Both the position numbers and the translations under genes were made by a program. A stretch of DNA of 64,000 bases from Haemonchus contortus (taxonomy: Eukaryota; Nematoda; Chromadorea; Rhabditida; Trichostrongylidae), in contig LS997564.1 of NCBI GenBank assembly GCA_000469685.2, positions 18,503,615 through 18,567,614 on the forward strand, in the 5' to 3' direction. Below the pieces are notes generated by a model. That model was given only the letters and a program-made list of their open reading frames with translations. It was not told where the DNA came from and searched no databases. This document shows, piece after piece, positions 48,375 through 57,860 of the stretch. The first letter of the stretch is position 1, and every line of letters begins with the position of its first letter.

Positions 48375-49970
48375 AGCTCTTCACCTTGTACACACCTGCG
48401 TCACCCTGCCTTTCACGGGGTTGCATGGTATACAGACATGTTGTAGTTGCCATGGGTTTACATCGAAGGCAGTCAATGTTACCTAACTGAGCTGTCGTTG
48501 ATACATTCACCTTTCTACATCCAGTATCGGAAAACCTTGTGGACAGGGTTGGTCCGTGAGTGCTGGGAAGTATAAAACAACAGCTCGCTTGGGAACTAAA
48601 TGTTGATGTTGAACATAGAAGCCTTGAGAGTGGGTCGTTATCCCGAAGCTCCACTATTTTTCTGCTCACTTTTACAGGTAAGCGCTCTTGAGGACCATTC
48701 CTTTGCGGAAGGGTTTCCCGTCTTTTTGTGGTGCAATTGAACGATTTGCCAATTCCATTGAGTGGGTTCTTTGAAGGGTGTAATTGAAAGCCTACCTAGG
48801 TTTAACATTTCAATGGGTGCCATGTAGTTAGCTGCTTTATATAATCAAACTCGCGGTGTGGGTAGCTGAGCGTCCTCAGAGTGATGTGCAGATGCAACAG
48901 AAACGAACTCACAGTAAGGGCGTTCGGTTCCTACAGTAGTGACCTTACACTGAAATAAGTTGGAATGGATGAAGAATTTCACAGACAACCTATTTCCTCT
49001 TACAGCACAACCTTATTTCAATACGCAAATCTCCAGCCCATTGCCAAATATGACGCATCGATAATGGGCAAGAATACGGGGACGTTGAGCAAAGACACGC
49101 AGAGAGTGGCGGGGTATCTGGGGGATCCTTGTGAGAAAAAGAAATTCCTAAAGTTTTTTTTTTGACCACATTTTCTTCCAGCGGCCTTTTCATTGCCTTC
49201 AGTATTGTATATTTTATGTTCACATAAAGTTGTTTTTTTGTTTTGCTTCGATTTATTTCTTACATTTTCGAAACTCTATCGAGTTCCCTATTTAACGGCT
49301 CAGCTGAGCCTGGTCTGGGAGAGAGGTAGGCAACCTAGAAATTAGGCGAGGTGACCCCAAAGGCGAATAAGTGTAGGTGCGACGTAACCAGACTAGAAAC
49401 TTTATGACATCCCCCCTGCAGGACCTCGAGCCTTCCATCAAGTGTATGTGCGTGCGCAAACATGACCTACCCTAAAGGCCAATCGTGTCGTTGTCCCGTT
49501 GTACCCTAGATTACAAGCCATTCAATGTTCTTGAGCGTTTTCGTGTTTCTGTACATTTCTGTCTTCTGATCCGATTCCTTTGTCCTTTCATACCTACTTC
49601 TCATCGTGGCCTATCTCAGGGATCCTTTGGATGGTTTTTGTGTTTTTCATGTTTTTGTACATTCTTTTGAAGGTCAATTTTTTCTTTATTTATAGCCATA
49701 TTGCTCATGTGGCCCTTCGCCTGTAATTAGATCACTTTTGAATAGTTTTCTCGTACCATGTAGATTTCCTTGGAATTTGAAGAGAGCGGTTTGTCTGACT
49801 TAAGTGCTCACGGAACATTATGCAGTTATTTCGCACAAGATTTTAGTGGACTCTGATCTCTGCATATTAAAAATGTATTGGTTACTTCCTGCTTGTTCCA
49901 TCTTATACCAATTTTGTCCCTGATGGCTTTTTTCACTTTATGCAATTGTAAGAAATACAATATTATTGGA
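48375..49970. other. Intergenic, no gene recognised
   Basis: Short frames only; no repeat family recognised. Confidence 0.5.
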
Positions 49971-49974
49971 TTAA

Positions 49975-50276
49975 GGGCAGAGGTGGTGTAGTGGCAATGG
50001 CGCACTATATCACACGCACGGTCAGGGGTTCCAATACCGGATCGATGCCCGCCAAGGCCAACCAAGCCTTCCATCCCTCCTGGGTCGGTGAATTGGTACC
50101 AGACTCGTCTGGGAGAATAAAAGCACCGACTTGTACAACGGCTGGCCACCGCAAGTCATTGTATAGGCCACACACGCACTCATTACGCCACTACTATTTT
50201 GAATGGAAGCCGAGTGCAGAGGCGCATCCCTCAGACGGGATTGATTAACGCCAAAAACTTTATCCTTTATCCTTTA
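49975..50276 (+). mobile_element. tRNA-derived SINE, full-length
   Basis: About 300 bp, very close to the copy at 11790 in head, body and TTTATCC tail. The B box has one change (GGTTCCAATAC region). Flanks TATTGGATTA (49964) and TATTAGATTA (50277) form a 10-base target duplication with one mismatch. Confidence 0.87.
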
Positions 50277-50631
50277 TATTAGATTATAACATGACTGGGT
50301 GAAGGGAGAGGCCAGGACAAGTCGGCCGGCGCCGATACGATGGGCGCTACTCGCGAGGCTAGGCGAGTGAGAGAACAGCAGCGGCAGCAGCAGCCCGGTG
50401 GTCGGTAGACGGCTTCTTTTATAGTGGTGCGTAGAACGTCGCACGACGTGATTTATAAGCGTCCTCGTCCTGGCGGTCAGGTAGCGAGGATACGACATCT
50501 CCATTCCTTACAGTAAGCTCGTCCTCGAGTTCCTGTGGCCTAAGTAAAGGTTGGGTTCTTTTTCGACGTATACATGCCGATCAAGCCCTCTTTTACTGCT
50601 AATGGCATCCGGCTTAAAAAGGGCAAGAGGG

Positions 50632-50639
50632 TATAAATA
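50632..50639 (+). promoter_or_regulatory. TATA box (TATAAATA)
   Basis: TATAAATA follows a G-rich stretch and lies about 24 bases before a TCAGTTCATTG stretch that could be an initiator. The first exon-like segment of the disrupted gene begins at 50765. Spacing and orientation fit a pol II core promoter for that gene. No transcript evidence is available. Confidence 0.45.
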
Positions 50640-50764
50640 CGGGACGCGTCAGTTCATTGTAGGTGTCAGTTCCTTCTCTATGCCGTTCCATCTCGTCATT
50701 CTCCAGCTCCCTCCATTTTTTTACATTTAAATCATGATATCTATTTTAATGTCAATTTTTCCAG

Positions 50765-52178
50765 AATATCTGAAAAACGAAATGGAGCAACGAGGACTCT
50801 TCGACTTCTCCACTAAACGCACTGACAAAGCATACTCCAGTGATTCCGAGGCTAGCTTATCCGAAGGATGGTATTCTGACGACGACGACGCCGCTACTCA
50901 GGGAAAGGTGGGCTTTTGTTTCCATTTCAGAGAGAAATTATTCGTATTTTAAGTAATATATATATTTTCAGCGCCGGTGTCCTAACTGCATGAACGATGG
51001 GGAATATTAATGCAAGAAATACGACGTGGAATCCGCCATCCAAGGGTCTGAACAGGAGGCCTACTCTGAGCAGTTCGAAAAATCGAACGAGAAAGCTCAG
51101 AAGCGCGAGGAGCTGTACCAAGAACTGGACAAGGAGATGAAGCGACTCCTTTATCGCCTTGCGCCGGTGTCCCAATTGCATGAATGACGGAGAGTATGAG
51201 TGCAAAAAGTGCGACGTTGAGTTCGCCATTCAGGCGACTCAACAGGAGGCACTCGTCTACGCTGAACAGTACGAAAAATCGTACGAGAAAGCTCAGGAGC
51301 GCAAGAAGCTCTACCAAGCACTAGAAAAGGAGTTAAAGTGTCTTCTTCATCGCATTAGAGTGAGTATAATTCTTCTCGTATAAGTTTTTTTTATCTAGTA
51401 ACTTTGAGTATTTTAGGAAGTATTGGTTCAACAAGACCAAGCCAGCCCACTACAAGCCGTCATACTGCATGGACGACAACCCCAAACCTTCGTCAAGCGT
51501 CCAGAGTAGAAGAAACGCCGTCGTCAGGATTGAGAGCAGCCCTCTCTCCTCTTTTTTTTGTTGTGTTAATGAATTGCATAAATGCTTGTTTGCACTGTTA
51601 CTCTAGATTTTCTATATATTGTTTTCTTTATATTTTCTTAGAACAGAATGTGCGAGAAACTAACCGAAGAGCAGTTTCACGTTGCAATGGTGGATAAGAT
51701 TGCGGTAAAATGGATTATCTTAAATATTTCTATCTAAACTTCCTTTTCTTTCAAAAATAATTAAATTTGCACCTAATTTAACCTACCTCGTGCGAATGCT
51801 GCGCTGATCAGATGAAAGAACTGAGTCTAAGCGAAGCTCGGCTAGAGTTCATAGTCACTTGGGGCCAAAATACCCGCAAGGCCGCCCTGTAAGAAGATGG
51901 GGCCTACGCCAATATCGACGACCAGGCAGTACTTCTGATCCAGCTGGCGAAACCTCTAAGCTCCATCCTTGGAGATGTAAGCGAGCTTATTTTTCCTACC
52001 ATTACATTATGCATTGTTCGTATGAAATAGTTCATATTTTGAATGTTTTTAGCAGCTGGGCCGTTCAACGAAGAATATTCTCAGGATAGAAGACGCCTGT
52101 ACTCTTCCAAACTACGAGCCGAGATGGTCGCCGAAAAGAAGCCGTTATTCAAGCGACGATACCAATGATGATGAATAG
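50765..52178 (+). pseudogene. Multi-exon gene of unknown function, disrupted
   Basis: I do not recognise the family. Segments with good splice sites are 50765-50907 (ATG at 50782; acidic stretch YSDDDDAA), 50972-51359, 51417-51509 or longer, 51642-51704, 51812-51976 and 52053-52178 (TAG, acidic tail SSDDTNDDE). The second segment is a head-to-tail duplication with a 190-bp period. Each half encodes a CPNC...CKK(C/Y)D zinc-ribbon-like motif followed by a charged, coiled-coil-like helix. The first half has TAA (51008-51010) where the second has GAG (Glu), and has Tyr for the last Cys. A 190-bp period also breaks the frame, and the second half has no acceptor of its own. A further in-frame TAA (51890-51892) interrupts a stretch that stays open on both sides, although CT|GTAAGA there could be a donor. 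A TATA box sits 133 bases upstream. A decayed gene is most likely; stop readthrough or an assembly error is possible. Confidence 0.6.
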
Positions 52179-52744
52179 ACTGTTTTTCTTATTAATGAAA
52201 CACTGGAAGAAATGAACATAGGGATTTTTCGATCGGGATCCAGCCGACTTGCGACAACCTTATATAGTGCGTTGCCAACGACTTGATAGATGAAGGTTGT
52301 GTCCTGGTGAGTAAAAAAATCCTCCTGGAGACTTACGCCTGTTACCGTAACCCCGACCTGGAAGGTCATCACTGAAGTGTGTCTACCTGGGCAACAGGAT
52401 TGGCAACAAACAGCCCTCGAGAGGGTGCTAATTATAAATGGTCGCAACTGCTAGTGTCTTGCATATTTTTTTAAATTGTATTAAATTATTATTATTACTT
52501 GTATTAAATAGTTAGCTATTTTTGACTTCTCTGCTGTTCAAATTTGTAACTGGTTTCGTTTTCTTGTTTGCTGCTGAAGCGCATCTTTGTGTGTATTTTG
52601 AATAAATAATAAATAAATAAATATGCCACTTCCTGATGCTCCAGCTCGGGCTGATTCCGCGATCATAGTGAATCGGTGACTTCGTTGACAGCTGCTGAGC
52701 GGCGGATAGTGAAGGCCAGGCAGGGATCTCGCCTCGAGATGTTC

Positions 52745-52830
52745 GATCTCGAACGGATACAAACACTTAATGGCAGTCTTTCGATCTCGAACGGATACAA
52801 AGCACTTGATAGCAGTCTTTCTGATCTGCT
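52745..52830 (+). repeat. Tandem duplication of about 42 bp
   Basis: GATCTCGAACGGATACAAA occurs twice, each followed by a similar CACTTAATGGCAGTC / CACTTGATAGCAGTC block. Open frames on both strands pass through it; no gene is inferred. Confidence 0.85.
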
Positions 52831-53250
52831 CACTAGGTGGTTCTCGGATTCTACGAGCCATCCACCATATCCTGTTACAATGTGGGAAGAGATTAGCTAC
52901 TTCTCATACTATACGCGCGTTTCGAGAAGCCTGTCATGCCAGTTCTTGGAGGGACGGAAAAGTGGCAGAAAGTCTCTCTAAAATTGACGGCATAATGGCG
53001 ATCGAGCCATCATCTGATAATTATATCGGCGTTCATGTATATAATAGAAACCGAATTATCGTTAGCTACAATGCTACAATTTGTACTATGTCCCTACCTT
53101 CTGGACTAGCTCCTAGACCAGAGTTTGAAATATAGAACCGTGTTCATAAAGAACAATGATTAGCGGTCATTCTCTGCCTTCTCTAGGGAAAAATGAATAA
53201 AAGCTTTGGAATGGATATATATATGTATGTATATATATTATATGTATGTA

Positions 53251-53776
53251 CAGTAGCGCTCAAAAGTGTTCGGTGAAATGCATTGACGCTTTTTTGTTCA
53301 TAACTTTTTTGTTAGTAGACCAAATCGCGCAAAATTTGGATATGTTTAACTAGAGCATATTTCACCCTACCCAGCACTATTTGACTGCAAGGCTGCAATA
53401 TCCACAGATAGAGCAAGGTGTTTGTTGTGGTAGCAGATTTTGCTAAAACTAAAGTTGTTGACGTCTGCACTTAATCGCACCTTATGTGCGTTTTTCTCAT
53501 CTATTGTATTCGGCGTTACCGATTGTACACTTTAGACACGACAAGAAAGAAAGAGATTCTAGAAGTACCATCATCTGTATTTTCAGTCGATTTTGTGTTC
53601 ATGCTCTTTGGAATATCTGGAACACGATCAGATTTTGGGATAATAGTGGTAAATATTCACAATACACCCACGCTCCAAATATAGAAATTTTGCATGATTA
53701 GATCCAGTAGGAAAGGAGTTACGACTGAAAAGTACGGCTGAAGAGCCATTTCACCGAAGACTTTTGAGCGCTACTG
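53251..53776. mobile_element. Tc1/mariner-type MITE
   Basis: 526 bp with inverted ends CAGTAGCGCTCAAAAGTGTT and CAGTAGCGCTCAAAAGTCTT, flanked by TA (53249-53250, 53777-53778). Terminal pairing extends through CGGTGAAATG. The interior has no transposase. Ends and TA target fit the Tc1/mariner superfamily. Confidence 0.88.
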
Positions 53777-53779
53777 TAT

Positions 53780-55010
53780 AATGGAATTGGATGATAAGGT
53801 TTTTTTCTTTCTTTTAATATTATAGGAGCACTTTCTCCATACGCCTATTCTACTCTCATTAAATGAGTAGTCAACAAACATTCAAATCATCTAGGATTAG
53901 CTTTTGACCTTGCACTTCACGTGTTCTGCCTGACATAATACCATCAATGGACGCATAGGATCAGCGCTTCGCTTGGAGCTGTCCTTGAGAAATTCAGTAC
54001 CTACTCAATCCTCATCATCCTATTCTTGGGTTTTTGTCTTTTTTCATAAATACCCGGGTGGGTGGATGCCCTATTTTTTGTTCGAAACTGCGGCACAAAC
54101 AGAAATGCTGAACAAATTGGCGTTTATAATTATTAGCATTAACAACACTTCAAAGTTACCCGACTATGGGTTATATGGTGACAATGTGGGTGGGTCGCTA
54201 TATTAGGGAATCGTCTCGGAGAACGACTTGGACTCCTCGTTGTAGTGTTGATGTAATTGTAGTCAAAAGGTGCTCACACCATTTTGACAAGAAAAACCGT
54301 TTTAGATGCGCACATAATTCTCCCCATAGATTTAAAGACGGGATCTCTAATTGTCCCTACCCATAATAAAATGAAGAGAATAAGGGCGTATCAAAAGACC
54401 AGTTTCGAGGAAGCGTCCTCTTCATAAGTACATACTTCGTAATTAATCGGCCGTCCGTTGTCCTTGTTCTGGGGTTTTCCGAAGTTCATCCATCACCAAA
54501 GTAGTCAAATGCAGCTTGTCTGATATTGATCCATTGACAAAGCCGAGGATTACAGTCGGACAGTCCTGTATGAATAGCAGGGAAGAGTGTAAGGTTGGTA
54601 GGGGGAGGGGAGGGGGTAGGGGGATGCACATCTGAGAAAAAACCCAAATTTCAGTAAAGTTAAGCGAAGAAGTAGTTTTTACTAGAAATTTTCATTTTAC
54701 TTTGAGAGAAAATAATCCTCGAAAAGAAATCCTCCCGAGATATCCATACGAAATTATACGCTGACATGCCTACATCTGACGTGTAGCGGGATCGTGCAGT
54801 TTATAGCAGATAATACTGCTACAGAAATTGCCGTTAATTTGTCTCGTAGAAGAAACAAATGTTTTGACAGCTCCATTGTTTTGTCATACATTATTTTGAC
54901 TATCGCTTCGAATAGAGAGAAAATGCTCCGTATATAAGCCACCTATGTGCCTTGGTTTATACGTAAATCTTTTGCTTGTATTGTGTATAATTGTGTATAT
55001 GTTGTTATAA
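53780..55010. other. Intergenic, no gene recognised
   Basis: AT-rich, with a purine-rich patch at 54600-54620. Nothing else definable before the SL1 sequence. Confidence 0.5.
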
Positions 55011-55011
55011 A

Positions 55012-55033
55012 GGTTTAATTACCCAAGTTTGAG
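55012..55033 (+). ncRNA. SL1 spliced-leader sequence (SL RNA pseudogene or retroposed leader)
   Basis: All 22 bases of the nematode SL1 leader are present, from GGTTTAATTACCC to GTTTGAG, followed directly by GT as in the SL RNA donor site. The short TACC/GGTA pairing around the donor is kept. I do not find the Sm-binding AATTTTGG-type motif or the terminal hairpin in the next 100 bases, so a working SL RNA gene is doubtful. Two alternatives are a diverged SL RNA copy, or the 5' end of a trans-spliced mRNA inserted as a retrocopy; an ATG follows 31 bases after the leader. Confidence 0.7.
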
Positions 55034-55039
55034 GTACCG

Positions 55040-55209
55040 TTAAAAGTGAACTACACGATCGCAAATGATGCATCGGCCGGGAATATGTATACTGTCTGGG
55101 TATGGAGCTAAGACCACGTCAAACTGTGAGTCTTCGGTATATCCGCGCTCGGTTGCCTTTTCCTGGTCTATCAGTTCCATGTTCAGTTTGCCAGTGCCGA
55201 TGTACTTTG
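55040..55209 (-). CDS. Candidate 3'-terminal exon fragment, unknown protein
   Basis: Read on the minus strand, a TTTTTTAG acceptor at 55210-55217 opens a frame of 55 residues ending in TAA at 55040-55042. The peptide contains MELIDQEKATERGY and ends IPGRCIICDRVVHF, with a CxxC pair near the end. Its composition looks more protein-like than the 61-codon plus-strand frame at 55065-55250 over the same bases. I cannot name a family. The frame stays open about 75 bases upstream of the acceptor, so the exon start is uncertain. It ends only 6 bases from the SL1 sequence, which lies on the other strand. A fragment of a mobile-element protein is a reasonable alternative, given mariner debris at 55.7 kb. 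Confidence 0.35.
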
Positions 55210-55339
55210 CTAAAAAATGCCTACTTTTGCTTGACGTAGATGGTGAATAAGTTCCGGAGTAATTATTTGAATATGTCTTTGCTTAGTATTTCTAGAGTTT
55301 CTTTAAGTAAAATTTGCTGAAAAAAAACCCACAATAAAT

Positions 55340-55684
55340 CCGCAATAATTATGCATCAACCTAATATAAATGAGGGAGGTAAAATGCAGGGAAATAAAAA
55401 ATATCAAAATAATCGTGTTCGACTGCCAGGAAATCATGTGCACTTTCATTAGATGCTAATGAACGATCGCCGAAAAGTTACTGAGATCGCGGAATGACTG
55501 TGCCACCTTCCAATCTTTCTCGAGTAGTTAAGCCTAATTTCGCGAATATGCGGATGGTTTTTGGGTATATTCTTGTAGAGTAAATCAAGTAGATCATTTC
55601 TAGAAAAAACCCGATCTCAGTATTTAAATTCTATCGAGAGAAAAAAAGCCACGAAAAAATCCACAATAATTATGCATCAACCTA
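55340..55684 (-). repeat. Two direct copies of a mariner-like terminal sequence
   Basis: GCAATAATTATGCATCAACC followed by TAATA ends near 55366, and ACAATAATTATGCATCAACC followed by TAATA ends near 55686. On the minus strand this reads TTAGGTTGATGCATAATTAT, close to mariner termini. Both face the same way, so this is debris of two insertions or an internal duplication, not one clean element. Confidence 0.6.
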
Positions 55685-55686
55685 AT

Positions 55687-55815
55687 AGCTCGAAGACGCT
55701 TAGGCCACTCATCGACGGTGGCACGCAGAGTTTCTTGAGAAGCCCGGAGTTTTTTCAATGATTTTTCAGAAGCAGCAACAGTGGTGCATTTCGAAGCGCA
55801 GGCTTTCCTCTCCAG
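55687..55815 (-). pseudogene. mariner transposase C-terminal remnant
   Basis: Minus-strand translation gives LERKACASKCTTVAASEKSL and, further on, ETLRATVDEWPKRLRA, resembling the C-terminus of mariner/IS630 transposases. Upstream (to about 55950) related frames are broken by stops. The catalytic D residues are not preserved here. Confidence 0.6.
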
Positions 55816-56356
55816 TATGAGCTATATCCAGCGACACATCACATTGTGGTCAAGGAAATTCGTAGGAGGATCGGAAGGTAGGATATGAAGGCGAGCATTT
55901 CTTCAGCACCAATCAGGCTCTTTCCCATTCGTGAGCAAGTGAGCCGTAGTTTTCAAATGGGATCTCCGGAGAAATCTTTGACCCCCAGCTGGCTCCCTTT
56001 CAGGAAACCCCTTCTTACTTAGGTTGTACGGAATAAATATAGTGCTTTCCTCGATAAAATTTGCGATATCGCTCTGATGGTAGAGATTCTGGCCAAAACT
56101 ACCATGAAAAAGGAAAATTGGCTTTGAGAGGCGATCCGACGTATCTCAACGTTCGATGTGATGGGAGTTACACGAAGGACTTGCGACGGAGCCCAGTTGT
56201 CGAAAGTCGCCTTTTTTTAATAGTGGTCCCGTTGAACGTAGCCAGGCGAGATGGATGAGCGGCTCAGGTGGTTCGGGTAGCGAGAATACGACACATCGAG
56301 TTATTGTATCAAACTCATCAGCTCTAAGCAATCTATCAACTATCAACTCTAACAAA

Positions 56357-56416
56357 AAAGGAGGAGCACCCCTCTACCAAAAAAGGCACCCTCGTGAGCC
56401 CTGGTGCTCCTCCTTT
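56357..56416. repeat. Perfect 14-bp hairpin beside a TTAA element
   Basis: AAAGGAGGAGCACC and GGTGCTCCTCCTTT are exact inverted copies separated by 32 bases, ending 12 bases before the TTAA element at 56429. Confidence 0.8.
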
Positions 56417-56428
56417 CATCAGGCTCAG

Positions 56429-57105
56429 TTAAAGGCACGGTTCACGATAACAAAGGTTACTGAGTTCTTCCTTTACGAATACTCAGCGTTCCCCTTGGGT
56501 GGTAGAAGGGACCCTCTCGCTCCCACAAACTCGGCGATTAGGGCATAGTGGAAGCCCCGTTGCTGCCGTAGTTCGCTTTCCCGCCCCTCGATCGGCGTCA
56601 CGTTAGACGAGTGTCGAGACAATACAGGTTGCTATTATTCGTTCTAGGACCCACGCGCAATAAGCTAATCGCCGAGTGAAGAGGCGATGTTTTTCTCCAA
56701 TTCTTCTTTCCTCTGTTTTTCTTTTTACTCCCGCGATCCCTTATTTAATTTCCTACTCCTAGAGGCTGAAAAAGGTGAGCTACTTTTACTAATACTAGGT
56801 TTTTTTTTTGTTTATTCATGCTTATACGTGAATGAATTTTTGCTTACCATTGTCTGTTATTCGCACCAGGACCCACACGCGCGCAGTGAAGCACACTGTT
56901 CAGTTCGTCCGGACGCCCACTCTTCTTCACTTTTCTAGTTTCATTCTCGTCCAGCCCCCTTTATAACGGTTTTTCGAAGCCTTTTTTCACTTTGGAAACA
57001 CCGATGCACGCAGTTTCTTCACCTCAGTCGCACTAGTTTCGATCTTGTCTTTCATTTTTTATCATGATCTGGATTACCCAAAATTATCGTGAACTGTGCC
57101 TTTAA
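56429..57105 (+). mobile_element. TTAA-flanked MITE, subfamily 2, complete
   Basis: TTAA at 56429-56432 and 57102-57105. Terminal inverted repeats are AGGCACGGTTCACGATAA and, reverse complemented, AGGCACAGTTCACGATAA. About 670 bp. The internal block CCCGCCCCTCGATCGGCGTC is shared with copies at 42482 and 47934. TTAA targets suggest a piggyBac-like mobiliser; this is inference. Confidence 0.85.
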
Positions 57106-57160
57106 AGATTACATTCACTAGCACTATTAAGAGCACATTGAGAAGGCGAGAGCAAGTGAG

Positions 57161-57233
57161 GTCTCGGTAGTGTAAGGGATAAGAGCACGGTCCCCAGAAA
57201 GGACAAGATCGGGTTCGAGTCCCGTCCGAGACT
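57161..57233 (+). pseudogene. tRNA-like sequence, degenerate
   Basis: The span is 73 nt with a perfect 7-bp acceptor (GTCTCGG/CCGAGAC), a 4-bp D stem and a T arm containing GGGTTCGAGTCCC. The anticodon stem keeps 4 pairs. The loop CCAGAAA lacks the invariant T at position 33 and would read AGA. There is no long variable arm, so a normal tRNA-Ser is excluded. It is probably a tRNA relic or the head of a second tRNA-derived repeat; a similar sequence lies at 17221. Confidence 0.5.
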
Positions 57234-57369
57234 GGAGTTTTGCTCACAAATCGCCTACCTTGTGAGACTTTCGCTTCGCGCACTGCGGCGTTAAAACAGC
57301 AGTTAACAAAACATCGAGTCATAACAAAACATCAAGTCAAAACTATCAAGAGTCCTGCGAGGCTGGAAA

Positions 57370-57860
57370 CGGGGGGCGGTCATTGGCGCGGGCGCACCGC
57401 GCCGTTCATTCGACACGGTTTGTGAGTTGGACAACTAGTCCGGGCCATTCACCCTCCTGAACATGCTAATCGGCCGACCCACTGCCCGTCCAGCTGATAT
57501 ACGCCCGATCGATGGCGCTAATACCATCAAACGTCGAACTGCGGGCCTACTTGCATTCTATTTGCATCGATCCTGCTCACCAACCGGGTGTGTCGTCCAG
57601 GCACAATGGAAAAGCTAAATAAACGAAGAGTGGTCCAGCTCACCAACCGGGTGTATTTCGTCCAAGCACAATGGAAAAGCCAAATAGACGATGAAGAGAG
57701 GCAGAATAGAAGCAGGTCCGCAATCCCACGTCTAATAGTAGCGGCGCCATCTATCGGGCTCCTGTCAGCTGGAGAGGCTGTGGGTTGCCCGATCACTTGG
57801 ACGAGTTGTCCATCTTGCACTGGGCTTCGTGATGGGAGGGATCGCGCCAAACGGCATACA
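57370..57860. mobile_element. GC-rich inverted-repeat element, diverged
   Basis: Arms of roughly 120-180 bp pair: left has GTTGGACAACTAGTCC and CGATCGATGGCGCTAATA; right has GGACGAGTTGTCC and GGCGCCATCTATCGGG. The centre carries a tandem duplication of about 64 bp (57574-57700, CTCACCAACCGGGTGT twice). ATCGCGCCAAACGGCATACA at its right edge recurs almost unchanged at 61795, linking it to the 60965 element. A frame of 146 codons at 57588-58028 is probably incidental. Confidence 0.6.
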
